64,000 nucleotides of DNA from Macrocybe gigantea (GCA_011319805.1 SJRY01000143.1:1-64000), one strand, 5' to 3'. Positions 32,443 through 43,880 are shown, numbered from the stretch's first letter. The notes: a model not told the origin generated them from the letters alone. Numbers and translations: made by a program.

Positions 32443-32871
32443 TATTAGGCTAGATGAATCTCAAAAGGACTTGGGCAGACTAAGTGCGAGAGTGGTCTTG
32501 AGACGATGGCAAAAGGAATATTAAGCCTAGCATTACTGGTACATCTGGGAGTTGTTAGGCTAGACGAATCTCAGAAGGACTCGGGCAGACTAAATGCAAG
32601 AGTGGTCTTGAGATGATGGCAAAAGGAATATTAAGCCTAGCACTACTGGTACATCTGAGAGTCCTTATATACATTACAGTACTCAAGCATGGACCATGGG
32701 CTGTGCAATGCTGTGGACTGCGGATGAGTAAGACTGGAAGGAGATGACTCAGGATGACTAGGGAAGTGGGATGACTCGATGGCTGCATGCTGCACAGCAT
32801 GACGGGGGAGATAAGGGATGTGGAAGGATAAGATAAGAAAATGAATGGTCCTTTGGGCGACGTCTGTAACA
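32443..32871 (-). repeat. Tandem partial plus complete LTR at the 5' end of element B
   Basis: A 110-bp partial LTR (32443-32552, its outer end changed to TATTAGG) is followed directly by a full LTR (32553-32871). The partial copy stops at TCTGGGAGT and the full copy starts TGTTAGG. This is best explained by insertion of, or recombination with, another LTR copy at this point. Confidence 0.85.
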
Positions 32872-33214
32872 GGTAGGGCTCTCCGAAGATTATCCTAGCA
32901 CAGCCTTTTAATGCTTGATTTGGACAGAGTTGGACTCAATGTTACTCTTAGTCCTATCATATGTCCAAGTACTATGAGCAATAACCTCTGACAGAGACTG
33001 AAATATAGGTTAGCACAGGGTGGGGAGTAGTGGTTGAAGATTGAAATGTTAGTAACAATAGAGTGAAGAGGTATAGCGATGCAGCAGATTCCTTTGGTTG
33101 CATGGCACTCGAGGCCATTGGGCAATGAAGAAAGGGCAGCAAAGAAAGTAAGAGTAGTGAGGTGTGCAAGGGTTAGCTTCAAGCTTTTGCTACGCAAAAC
33201 TAATTCTGCATGCA
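32872..33214. other. Short unassigned stretch beside the LTR
   Basis: A minus-strand open frame of about 100 codons (33197-32895) shows no recognisable domain. The first bases (GTAGGGCTCTCC) resemble those following the 3' LTR of element A (GTAGGGCTTTCC at 24189), but the likeness does not extend further. Confidence 0.35.
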
Positions 33215-33505
33215 GGTCACTCTAACTAATCAGAGATGAGAGGCAGGGATAAGAATGCTATTACTAGCCAGCTCAAAGCTGGATTCTACTATACATGATT
33301 TAACTATTTATATATTACAATACCCAAGCACAGACCATGACTATGCTATCCTCATGTTATGTGCAGCCCTCTACCCTAAGTTGAATGAGTAAGGATCCTG
33401 CTGTGCTCCTCATAGTGTCCTGCAGATGCTGCATAATAATCCTACACCCTAGTCAGCACTGACGCATTGTTGTTATAGGGTTGTTTTGAGTTGTCACATT
33501 ACATC
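33215..33505 (-). repeat. Probable decayed solo LTR
   Basis: On the minus strand it starts TGTAATGTGACAAC and contains a TATA region, ATATATAAATAG, preceded by CATGGTCTGTGCTTGGGTATTG. That stretch resembles the CATGGTCCGTGCTCGAGTACTG placed before the TATA box in the chromoviral LTR. The ends are uncertain and no target duplication was confirmed. Confidence 0.4.
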
Positions 33506-34886
33506 CTGTGTATTGCATCGCACTTTGTGTGATGTATTCATCATGTGATTCTTGAGTCATGTGCCCATCATTAAGATAACAATAAGTCTGGAAATCATAA
33601 CATCACTGAAAAGTGAGTCTAGCCTGGTACAAATCATTTAATTTTGCTGACCTTTGGGCAGGAACTTTGCTATGAAGGAATGACTCGACAAGAATCCCAG
33701 TGGCCTCAAAAGTGATTTTGATGTGTTTTATAAAACTTTGTCTGCCACAGCGAAAAAGATCAGTCCTTCATGGAGTCCTTGTGAATAGTATTAATTCAGA
33801 ATAAAGGTCTACAACGAGCGTGCTAAAACAGCAGTGAGCTCTGACCAGCTAAATGTCATTGATTCTGACCAAATTTCATTCAATATAGCAAAAAGTCACA
33901 AATGTGGTGAAGAAACAGAAGTAGGAAATTGAGGTGAGTAACTTGCATGCAGCTCTTTCATATTGCCCAGCACTGACCAAGTCTCTGTTATTAGCATTTC
34001 CATCTGCATGTGCCAGTCATGCTGGCCATCGCTTTGCTGCATCACAACCTCACTCATCTGCTCACCATCACCATTGCGTTCTCCATCACCTCTTCTCCAT
34101 CAGTCATGTACTCCAGACGACTTAGGTGTGTTTTCTCTTTTCTGCTATTCTCTCTTGTTTTCTTTTGTATTCTCTGTAATTATAATATGTATTAATATGT
34201 GACAAATAAAATGAGCTGTCTTCTATAATGAAAAATTGAGTGATATTAAAATATCAGACAATAGACCAGAATGCAAATGAAATGCACAGCTGGACAGCCT
34301 TGTCATATATTGTGAGGTATTTCTACAAATTAGCTATATCTCAACAGGAGAAAATGTATGGTAATATCTGACAATGTATTAAATGGTCGGTTTTAAGGAT
34401 TTTTTATATTAGGAGGTAGCTAATACAATACAATACATACAAATTCACCCTAATTTCCGGGTTTCTGACTGGGGTTCAGGGTGCAGCTAAAGTAGACCTC
34501 GTCCAGTTTCGACCACTTCACATGGTGTGACTGCTGTGACATAGCTGACATAATGCCCTGCAATGAACACCATCCAGCGCATAATCTCAGACGTTCTGTT
34601 GTAGTTAGGGCTCGTCAAAGCTAGCCAATATATTTTGAGGGATAACATGATGCCCATGATATTGTTTACAAGACCAAGCAGCCTCTTTACCATCTAAACC
34701 CATGTGATATGCATGTGTGAAGCGGATAGCACGATACGAATACCTAAGATGATGTTAGGGCCCTTTCCATGTCACCACTTTTTGAAGAATAGTCTCTCAC
34801 TGACGTATTTTGGTGATTGTGATAAAGCCCAGTGCAGACTCGATGTTTATCTGGAGATCTTGCTCTCGTGATGATGGGGGAAACTC
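33506..34886. other. AT-rich transposon-island sequence, no gene identified
   Basis: Only short frames are present. Near 34440-34500 the sequence may include the 3' end of the DDE transposon that follows, but no terminal repeat could be paired. Confidence 0.35.
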
Positions 34887-36836
34887 TCAATATTTGCGCT
34901 TTGCATATCCCCAGCACTGCTCGATTGGGTTTAGCTCACAATGGAATTTTGGCAAATATGTGAGGCGAAAGCCATGTTTGCGACAGTGAGATTCCAAGAT
35001 TGATGGGACGTTGATGAAGTCAGGCTGGTTATAAAGTACCCGACGGCAGCAACAATTCATCGCTCCAGATTTGCACTTGAACTTCAGACATTGAGCTTTC
35101 AATTGAGACTCTTCGACGAGGCCTCGTTCTTGAAGGATGACAGCCATTCCCTTGAACGTGCCATCAGGAAAATACAAGCATTGTGGCATCCCATCAGCAA
35201 AGGTGGCATCGTCCATGCGTAACACTTGTGTCTGGAGTTTCTTTGTCAGTTTTCCGTCCTTGTCCAGAACAAACATCAGGTTACCATTCTCATCGAGCAC
35301 TGTTACTTTTGGTCCCCAGTTTTTGGTCCCTTTGGGCATGTTGGTGGCTGAAAGCGCTGTCTCACTGTGTTTTATGTGTGTCGTAGCATTGTCAAAGACA
35401 AAAACATGCTCGTCTTGTGCATAATGCTTTTGAAGAATATCCATGGCATGTATTGCTTGTTTGCAAATATCTATATTATTGAAATAGCCTTCACGGTTTT
35501 TCCCTGGTTTAAAGTAAACCTGAGCACGTTCGGACTGATCAGGCGATGCCAACCAGCCATAATCAGCTGAAATGAAATCTGCCACCATCAAGGTCGCCCC
35601 TTCTCCCTTGGGACGTGGAACTGCCTTCTCACTCTTGTGGACCCAGCAAAGTTTCCTCCGGTCATGAGCATAGAAGATGGATTCATCATGAAACCAGACC
35701 ACGACGCACCGAACAGATGGTGGGGGAGATGCAGCAATGTCTTCCTGTTCGAAGTCATCCTTCCATTGCCTCGTTTGTGCATCCAAACTCATTCAGAAGG
35801 GAAAAAGACTTCCTGGCAATATCGGACAACATCTTCACATTCATGACCATCAATGTATTGCCTACTTGGAGCCATTATCCAATGGTATCCTAGCCTGGCC
35901 ATCCAGCACTGGCCTGTCACAAGGCTGATCTTCTTCTTTAGATTGAATTTCGCCATGTTTGTGGGGTCATGGCAAAAGTCCAAGATGTCCTTTGCACGAA
36001 CATATGGTCCTATGCCTTGCAAGTGGAGTCCAACAGCCTGTGCGAAATCCTCATCGCAGTCAATTTTCGATTGCGTTCAACCATATTTGCTAAAAGGCAA
36101 TTTTGTGTGATCCTTCAGAAATGCATGCATCCAACTACGCAGTTTTTTCGCATGGTAAGCACTGTGCTCATGGTCTCGGGCCGTTTCCAAGGATGCCTTC
36201 ATCCACCCAGTCATCTCGTATCCCTCGATATATTTCCATAAGAAGCGCCTCATGGTGACTAGCCGGCTGTGAGTGATCACATCGAAGTTATGATGCACAT
36301 GACCGGAACCAGTTTTTCGTTTGGGCTCCAGGAGTTTGATGAGGTCCATATGGGCACCTCTTGCATCTTCAAGTGAAGGGGCAAACATGAACTCTCTCAT
36401 GTTCTCGGGATGTGACTCATTCCCCAAACTCGACCCCGACGTGCTGCTGTTGTCATCTGGAGTGGGGTCTGGTCCATGGTCCGACTCCTCGGCTCACGTT
36501 TGACTGTTCCCATCAGTTCCATCAGCCATTGCAGGGTCAACAGCTCGGTCTATTTCGGGGCCAACGTTTGACAGATCACGGAAAATCTTTTCGTTTGGGC
36601 TCCTCATGGTCCTGGATTCTTCACTCGTATGGACGGGCACGTCATGGCAGGGTTTCTGTGGTGTTGATTAGCACGTCGCGATGCGTCAACTTGAAAAAAA
36701 GCCTCACATTGCCTTTGATGTGAGTTTTCTTTGCTTTGGAAATTGAAGGACGGAAGGCTGGAGCCCATGGGACTTTCAGATTATTGAGACGGACCTGCTT
36801 GGCGAGGCGAGGCATCGGTATACGTGCTAGTTGCAA
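34887..36836 (-). pseudogene. DDE transposase, nearly intact (two breaks)
   Basis: A possible N-terminal exon is at 36836-36642 (MPRLAKQVRLNNLKVPWAP). A middle part at 36427-35789 holds FLWKYIEGYEMTGWMK, then KKKISLVTGQCWMARLGY and QYIDGHECEDVVRY. The 301-codon catalytic frame at 35792-34887 contains VVWFHDESIFYAHDR (first Asp), VFVFDNATTHIKHSE (second Asp) and LPKFHCELNPIEQCWGYAKR (final Glu). This is the DDE endonuclease layout frequent in mushroom genomes. An in-frame TGA at about 36077 and a frame break at about 35790 separate the parts. It is the least decayed transposase in the window. Confidence 0.78.
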
Positions 36837-37087
36837 GAAGTAGGCACATAGAAAAACCGACCTAATCCGGTAACCCTAATGTATTTCGTGTACTTCTCCC
36901 TCATTTCGTCGAAATTTACAAATCGAAGATCGACAAGTCTTAGTAAAATACCTCTCCTACAATCTCTCGATCCCCGATTTGCAGGAAATGGCCTGAAAAA
37001 AAAGCCTTATGCAGATTTCTCCAATTGTCACGCAAAAGTAACGTTTTTGGTCATGTGATGTGGTCGGCACTGGACGAGGTCTACCTT
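36837..37087. other. Right edge of the transposon island
   Basis: AT-rich sequence between the DDE transposase and the truncated secreted-protein copy D. The exact border of the island was not found. Confidence 0.35.
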
Positions 37088-37417
37088 AGTACCCCGGCAA
37101 CTCAACATTGCCCAGCGCGCCCTCAAGTCTCCCAGCCTCCGGCTCCACCTTCCTCACCCAAGCATCTACCAGCCCGGCCCACACAAATGAGCCCAGGCCG
37201 GGCTGGTTCCCCCTCCCCGCCTCCACAGTCTCCACCTTTGACTCCACCTCTGGAGCAGGTGTTTCCGTCATATTCGCTGATTTCGTTATCGCCACCTGTG
37301 TCGCGGAGCACAACACCCAAGTCCGATGAGAAGATCTTGTTCCCGCATCCGAAGGGTGATTCTTTCTGGGACCTCCATCGGACCTCCATCCCCAACAATG
37401 ATGATTGGAGAGATTAG
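37088..37417 (+). pseudogene. Secreted-protein copy D, 3' part only
   Basis: A proline/serine-rich open frame (QVSQPPAPPSSPKHLPARP, then SPSPPPQSPPLTPPLEQ) ends at 37417 with HRTSIPNNDDWRD. It is followed by a 3' region matching those of copies A-C (GAAATGAATATACACGG, then GAGTCATGTAAGAATGA). The signal peptide exon and the four-cysteine domain are missing on the left, where transposon-island sequence begins. It is therefore taken as a diverged, truncated family member. Confidence 0.55.
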
Positions 37418-38945
37418 TTGTTTTGCCCACGATGAGCGTCAAGCAATTGTCAGATCGTTGTATAAGTTTAGGATGTGCACATTGCCTCTCAGCGAAATGA
37501 ATATACACGGAGGAGTCATGTAAGAATGATGGAGAAATTAGGGAAATAAGAAGGATGCGATACCATATTATCTTATCGATCTTGTTTATGCTGGCTGGTT
37601 TCTTATATTTGATCCCTTCTTCCGCCCCCTCTATATGCCTTGCCACCGGTTCCAGTCTGCCTGTCTCTGCACCGTCCGCAGTCCTCACGGCAGCCTACTC
37701 TAGCCGCGTTCTCTATCGTGGCGCATCTTCGTGGTGACTTTTTTGAACATGCGTCAGGGCGGTGGATGTGTCTAATACCCGTTATTCTATGCGGAATATG
37801 CCTATAATCTAAGAACGAATGTTCTGGCGTCAGATGTTGAGACGGGGGGTAGACATCCATAGGTCGGTACAAACAACGTAGAAACCCTGGACGACCGTTC
37901 ACAATGCTTTAGCACCACCGAGAAAGAGTCGAGCACAATACTTGCCTGGTCTCCAAAATGCGTGTCCAAATGTGTGAGCCCTTTGCCTCTGGCCTACTGT
38001 TTGGTTGAGAGAGACATTGCGCTTGGTGTCTCTGGTGCATTCAGATCCAGATGTGGAACAATTCTTGCGCATTGGGCTGCCGTTGGCTTTCCCTTAGAAA
38101 GGCAAAGGAATGGCAGTCGGATTTGAGGCCCGTGAGGTCGCTCTTGAGAGTCCGTGTCGGCCGAAAGGTCGTGGGGTGATCGAGAATGAAAAAAAAAAAG
38201 AAAGAAAAAAATCAATTTGAATGCGCTGTGGAACAAGAACGAATGCGTTCTTATTGGGGAAGTGCATAGCGCACTCTGTCCAAGTCGTCGATTGTTGGGA
38301 ATGACTGCATGGCTGGGAAGTGATGAGAATGTGGAATAAAAGATGTCAATAAATGCATAGCAATGCCACAGGCCCTGCTTGGAGTAGTCGAATTCAGCTA
38401 CTTACACTGCCCGTAATCCAACGAGCCTAGCTTGCTCTAGGCCTTCCTTCAACGTTCAGGACACCACGCGAAATCATTTAACGATGCAACGGCCGTCGTT
38501 CCGTCATAATTCATGCTCGAACTATGGTCGGACCATGGTCGTCATAGTGCCCAGAATCGACAGATCCATTGAACCGTTGAGTCGACTAGGATACAACACG
38601 TGGAGCCTTTCGAATACTGTCCAGGTGCTCCGAAGTCGGGATGCCACTGATCTACGAAAGAGACCTCCTAAAACGTCATGTGGTGAGAGAAACAACGATG
38701 GACTTACTTTTGTAACTCACGATCTGCCATCCGCATGACGAAGTCGCTGAATGGAGCGCTCTTGCAGCGCTGGTGGTCGAAGAAATGCTCGAGCTGCTTT
38801 GTGGGGTCGCACTGGCCATGTAAGGCAGGCGAGAGAGAATGTGGTATGTTTGCCGGTGGCGGCGGCTTGATAGGTTCGGTGCGGTGGCGAACCATCACGA
38901 ACAGAGATTGCGTCCAACCATCACCTAGCTGCCAGGTGAACTCCA
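37418..38945. other. Intergenic with one duplicated block
   Basis: The block at about 37640-37812 (GGCGCATCTTCGTGG, CAGGGCGGTGGATGT, TTATTCTATGCGG) is repeated at about 46430-46645. A minus-strand 80-codon frame at 38946-38704 starts MEFTWQLGDGWTQ and ends exactly at a GTAAGT donor, so it might be a first exon, but no following exon or family was recognised. Confidence 0.4.
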
Positions 38946-39009
38946 TTATGTGACATTGGCGGACCCCATGGTCTGGCTCGCGTTTTCTGCCACGAAACTC
39001 TCACGTTGA

Positions 39010-39273
39010 AGCAAGCAATGAAGGACTGGAAGACACTCACAGGGGGAGGCCCGCCGTGTCCTGTCGTGTTCGACTTCAATGATGAAGTTGGACGCCAGAA
39101 CAGAGAGAAGTGGACGAGTCTCTCGAGGTGCGACGGGACATGATCGGCTTCAGACCGGAGGGCTGGGTGTCCACCGAGGGCTACGGGGAAGCCGTGGCAT
39201 GCAGCAAGAGGGTGGCTGACTCAGGAGGAACGGGCTGAGGTCGCGGTGCACTGGTCCTTGGACAACATGTAAT
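39010..39273 (+). pseudogene. C-terminal relic of the kinase-like gene (copy C)
   Basis: The order of elements is the same as in the relics at 6.2 and 43.1 kb (GGGGGAGGCCCGCC, CGTGTTCGAC, ACAGAGAGAAG, then CGCGGTGCACTGG and GACAACATG). It has additional base changes and losses and no usable frame. Confidence 0.45.
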
Positions 39274-39468
39274 GAACTGATACACACGTTGTGCTCACGT
39301 CAGGTCTTCCGAGATAGAAAGTCTGACTGACCTCAGTTCATCGGAGGCCTCAGCGTTGGACTTTGTTCCGTTGGTGAGCGATCTTGTTGTTAGGTCGGTG
39401 TGACATCTAACACCTAAAACGCATCAAAGCCCCTTCATATCACTCGATTATGCTGATGAGGGAAAAGT

Positions 39469-39476
39469 TATAAAAG
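39469..39476 (+). promoter_or_regulatory. TATA box of secreted-protein copy C
   Basis: TTATAAAA lies about 95 bases upstream of the start codon, at the same distance as in copies A and B. Confidence 0.5.
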
Positions 39477-39566
39477 CACAACAAAATCTCGGGAGTGTGG
39501 CTCAAGTCAACGAAAGCTGGCCTTTCTATCCTTCAGGCCAAAAAAAAACCGAGTGCATTCCTTGAC

Positions 39567-40168
39567 ATGCATTTAGCAGTCCTACTCTTCCTCACTGGCG
39601 TTGCGTCCGCCTATCCCTTGAAGCCCACGCAAGAAAGTCAACTCATCCCACGAGACCAGCCGCAACCACAGTAAGCAACTATGCTTTCCATAATGCCTCT
39701 CACATTCACCCGTTTCTGTCAACGTTTAGTTGCCTCTGCGCCGTGAAAGGCGAGAAACCAGTTGTCGCATTCACAAAGCCCATGTGGATGGGTGTATGTG
39801 CGCGCAAGCCGGGTGCGGTAGGGTTCCTTCTAGAAACCTCCATGTGTTTGAAAGAATTCAGGAAGTCGTGGAGGAACAATAAAGAGGAACCCTCCACGTG
39901 TGTATTCCCCGTGGGACGAACACTTGGCGTGAAGGGTTTCTGCTTCGTTCTTAAAAGCGTAGCGAATCCCCGGGCGGATACAAATACACGGCGGCCACCT
40001 CCGCATCCGCCTTCCTCACACGGTCCTATTCATCCCAGTACAGCTCATCCCCCGGCAAATCCACCGCACCCAGCCGCTCCTCAAAACTCCCAGCATCCGC
40101 CAACGCTGAAGAATGACTTCCCCACGGAGATAAGCCCACATTCTAACTTGACGTACCCTATTGCCTGA
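39567..40168 (+). CDS. Small secreted Cys/Pro-rich protein, copy C
   Basis: Exons 39567-39670 and 39730-40168 encode 180 residues, with the same 59-nt intron position as in copies A and B. The signal peptide is MHLAVLLFLTGVASAY. The mature domain has the four shared cysteines (CAVKGE, VCARKPG, TCVFP, FCFVL) plus extra ones at CLCAV and SMCLKEF. A proline-rich tail follows (HPPSSHGPIHPSTAHPPANP), ending LTYPIA. It is the shortest intact copy, with only one degenerate version of the C-terminal repeat seen twice in copy B. Its more diverged sequence and odd cysteine number suggest faster change. The product is predicted to be exported; no known domain is recognised. Confidence 0.72.
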
Positions 40169-40540
40169 ACAACGATAATTTGCACGAGGAATGCGCGACG
40201 AAACCACGGGCTTTACGGATTGGAGAAATAGGGGAGTTTTTGTGATTGTCATGTCATTTAGAATGGGTGCATTGCGTCCTAATGAAATGAATATACGTGG
40301 GGAGTTATGTAAGAATGACGGAATACAGCAATAATAAAAACTTCAGTGCGTGCACGCCATTCCTCTCGTTCAACGATGTCGGCATTTGCAAGAACGCTGT
40401 TGCGGCCGACGATCCCTTCAAGTCTGCTGAGATCCTTAAGATGGGCGCACTTGTGTATCGAGACTGGCGTGCAGGACATTATAAACGATGTAGTCGATCC
40501 CTTCGCTAGAGGTGCTCTCCAAGATCTCTAAAGACGGCAG

Positions 40541-40570
40541 GGAAGGAGGGTTGGAAGGAGGGTTGGAAGG
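40541..40570. repeat. Short tandem repeat, 12-bp unit
   Basis: GGAAGGAGGGTT is repeated two and a half times. It lies just before the junction where copy C sequence joins the GCP2 fragment and is absent from the equivalent places in copies A and B. Confidence 0.7.
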
Positions 40571-40621
40571 ATGTGATGAAGGTTGACCATCACTCCACAT
40601 GGCCACGGAGTACATACCTAG

Positions 40622-42044
40622 CGACCGATTGATGAACTTGCTCTCTTCACCAAAAACTCCTCGTACGGATCCGACAACCGCCCCGTGGTGACCCACTCCT
40701 TCAGCATCGCCACGTACGGCGTCCCAGCCGCTTTGAGGAGAGTTCCGTATATTGTGTTGGCGGTCGGATCGCCAGCCATGTTCAGCTTCCTCTCGTATAT
40801 GATCGTCAGCACCTCGCCGCCCTTCACTGGAATGCCGCTTCCGCCCGCCATGCCCAGTTCGGTCTTTCCGATCTCTGACAGCACCGCTTTGAGGTTGGCG
40901 CCTCCGAGACTGAGCGCTTCATTTCGCTCTTCCTCCTCTGGATCGACTTCTGATGAAGACGAGGATGAGGAGTCGCCGGTCGGGTCGTCCGCAGTCGCTA
41001 GCTCGAGGACCAGCTGGTAAATGAGCGAGAGCGTGTGTATGGTCGGATGGACGTAGAACCAAAGCTTTTGGAGAGTGAACCGCGGAGATGTGTTGAAAGC
41101 ATGTTCCAATTGCGATAAGAGCGTCTGATAATTCTATGGAATTTAGGGTGTCATTTTTGTATCAGTCCGCGATGAAATCATACAACAAAGCGCACCTTTA
41201 ACATGTCTCTCATTGCTGCACATAAAGCGTGATTGACGAGACCATAGTCCAGAAGACTTCTATGCTCGATAAACGCGTAGATGGCTGTATAATACGTTCC
41301 GAGTGGCAAAATACGCTCCACCAAATCACGCAAGGAAGTATCTAAAGACCAAAAGGATTCAACATGGTAGGATGCCGAACATGCAAAATACACGGACCCA
41401 AAGACGGCGACGCAACAAATCGAATACCCTGGAGAGGATCGTCGTCCTCCCGGGAATAGTCGGGGTGGTATGTGAGATGGTTTCCTTCTATTCCCTAGCA
41501 AGTCAAAGGCGGACTTTGTTTCATTGCGCCGAATAATGTCAGGAAAGCATACCGCATACCATAAGAACGAATAACAAGTCTTCCAAAATCATGCCTTCTT
41601 GTATCTCAAGCGGAACGCGGTCCAACGGTTCCTGCTTTTCCTTGCCCTTTGACTTGGGCGGAAGACCGACAGAGCTCACTCGAGAATTGAGCGGCGCGCG
41701 GACGAAGGACGTTTCTTCGATAAAGGATGAGTCTCTGCGGTCTTGAAAGAGTGTTATTTCGTATTATCGTACGAGAAAAAGTCCAGGGAGGTGCGTACTA
41801 GGTTGGCCATCGCGCGAAGAGTGTCCGCGCATATCGTATTCATCGTCAATGTCCCCGTTAGTCTGCCTGTTCCTCCGTACCGACGCGATCGTCCCAGCAA
41901 TCTCATTAGATGCAGATTCACCATTGAGCAAAACGCGTTCCGGTAAAGTTCAGACCACAGACTCACTTTGGTGTACTCCTTTGCTGACAGCGTCAGGTTT
42001 TTCTTCCGTGATCCCGTGCGCGTCCGTGGGGTATAAGGATCCAT
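40622..42044 (-). pseudogene. GCP2 copy B, 5' half only
   Basis: This is a near-identical copy of the first half of the gamma-tubulin complex gene at 5226. It starts MDPYTPRTRTGS (42044) and keeps the frame through FIEHRSLLDYGLVNHALC, exactly where copy A is shifted. It ends at DPYEEFLVK, where one T is missing (TCTCTTCACC for TCTCTTTCACC). Homology stops at about 40622. The 3' half with the Grip2 domain is absent, so no functional protein can be made. Confidence 0.88.
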
Positions 42045-42067
42045 TGCTGTGGGTTAGAGAGATATAA

Positions 42068-43049
42068 CGTGTACTTGTGGTGGATAAATGGTGCAACGCG
42101 CTCGGAGCACGCAGCGCTCAACCTGAGTCTGTGGATGGAGCGTAAGAAATGAAATGGTTTGCCTTATCGGGCAGGCGCAACCATTCTTCTCTCATACATA
42201 GACTTTTTGCTCGCGAGGATCGTCGTAACGCTCTTGTGTCTCTTCTTTATACTTAGATGTTTGGATCTTGGCTCATGCGTTCATGAAGATGCTCATGAGC
42301 CGACCTACATTCAGAGCGTAGTCCCTTTGACGCGCGAGGACGTGATCTACCAAGATTCTGCAACGCATGCGGGCTTTCGAATCATCGGCCCTGGAGTCAC
42401 AGATGGCGCTCCTTTCACAATTTCAAGAGACTGAGGCTATGGTCCTAAACAGCGTTCTCTGAACTCCGCTTTGCCCAATCAGCGTACCATGTGCATTTGT
42501 GCTCTCTAAGGTGAGATTGTATTCTCTAGCATAACCTTGAAGAATATGTTACATCTGCATTCGGACGACCAATCATCAGCGTTGGCCCAAAAAGCACAGT
42601 GTATTTATGGCGTGATACGCGAGAGCAAGGGATCTGTGGCAAAACAGCATTCCGAGGCTGGCACACCTTCGGACCGGACGGTCGCGGTTAAGCCTCGATA
42701 TACCATTGGATGGTGACATCGAGATCTTTTGCAGTGAAGGTTCGGTCGACCGTTGTCGTAGTTCTAACGCGTAAGAAGGGAAGTGCACAGGTACCTGCAC
42801 CAGCACCGTCGGATCACATCGAGCACCTGAACCCCTATCTCTGCACCGCATCAGCACTGATCGCCAGGGCCCCTAGTCATCTCCGTATCTACCATCTCGA
42901 TTCTCGACCTCCAGCTGAGCAATGTCATGAAAAACACGGAGGAGCACAATGAACTCCATTATGCGACATTGGCGGACCCCATAGGCATGTTCCGCCTCTG
43001 CCTTTTCCGCCACACCAGTAACCCGCCACCCGTGGGAGGGGCGAAACGC
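42068..43049. other. Duplicated region, no confident gene
   Basis: Counterpart of 5250-6200. A 91-codon frame starting at 42159 ends AGFRIIGPGVTDGAPFTISRD, which differs from the copy at 5341 after a frame change. No domain is recognised. Confidence 0.4.
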
Positions 43050-43351
43050 TCGCGTTGAAGGCTGCGTTGATACAAGCAACGAAGGGCTGGAAGACACTCA
43101 CAGAGGGAGGCCCGCCGTGTCCTGTCGTGTTCGACCCCGATGAGGTATGTAAGACGATGAAGTTGGATGCAGAACAGAGAGAAGCGGACCAGTCTCTAGA
43201 GGCGTGATGGGACGTGATCGACTTTGGGCTAGAGGGCTGGGCGCCCGCGGATCACTACGAGGCATGCACCAAGCCCGAGTCGGAGGACGGACGGGCTCAG
43301 GTCACGGTGCACTGGCCCTTGGTCAACATGGACGAAGAGGAATACATATAA
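43050..43351 (+). pseudogene. C-terminal relic of the kinase-like gene (copy B)
   Basis: This is the best preserved of the three relics: one frame reads ALKAALIQATKGWKTLTEGG, VVFDPDEVCKTMKLDAEQRE, LEA, TGA, WDVIDFGLEGWAPADHYEA and VHWPLVNMDEEEYI with a terminal stop. The final motif and the EGW-P-DHYE motif match the tail of fungal APH/PKL-type kinases as I remember them. The catalytic part is missing. Confidence 0.55.
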
Positions 43352-43784
43352 CGAATTGAACTGAAGACCCCGGCTAAGGGATTTCGCTAGATCTTATCTG
43401 CTGTACTTATAGCCTGCCGGCCCCCCGTAAAAACCCCCAGTCTCCATCCTATCCCGCTGAAATAATATAAGCAGACAGGCATCCTCATTTCCGATGGCAC
43501 TCGTCTGTCATCCTTCGAGCTAACTGTGGCGTGTGGCACTACTGGTAATCTGTACCAGAAGTCGACGTCAGGTCATCCTTCGATCTTAGCCGGAGCGCTG
43601 CGTCCTCACAGCCAGTCCATGTCCTCAGACCTAAGTCTGATCGACCTCAGTTCATCGGAGGCCTCAGGGATAGACATTCTTCCGTTCAACGTAGCGACCT
43701 CGTTGTTAGGTCGATGTAACATCTAACAGCTATATAACACATCAAGGCCTCTCATATCACTCGTTCACAGTGACGATGAACACG

Positions 43785-43794
43785 TTATAAATGC
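43785..43794 (+). promoter_or_regulatory. TATA box of secreted-protein copy B
   Basis: TTATAAATGC lies about 95 bases before the start codon, identical to copy A. Confidence 0.5.
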
Positions 43795-43880
43795 GCAACC
43801 AAACTCGATAGTGTTGCTCAAGGCAGGGAAAGCCGGTTCTTTCTATCCTTCAGGAAAAAAAAACAAGCACATTCCTTGAC

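Larger units (their letters stand above)
26249..32871 (-). mobile_element. Chromoviral Ty3/gypsy LTR retrotransposon B, inverted twin of A
   Basis: This has the same structure as element A but on the minus strand: 3' LTR at 26249-26566, internal region down to about 32442, and a damaged double LTR at 32443-32871. Pol segments of 338 and 159 codons match element A in full or to within one residue, so the two copies are very close relatives. B has its own two-base loss near 27490 that truncates the integrase end, but it keeps the frame that A has lost near 21870. It shares A's in-frame TGA codons. Confidence 0.92.

Noticed and set aside
24183..32880. The likeness of GTAGGGCTTTCC (24189) and GTAGGGCTCTCC (32874) beside the outer LTR ends could be a target-site duplication of one composite element.
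   Set aside because: The similarity covers only about 20 bases with mismatches and does not start at the LTR border, so it is not a target duplication.
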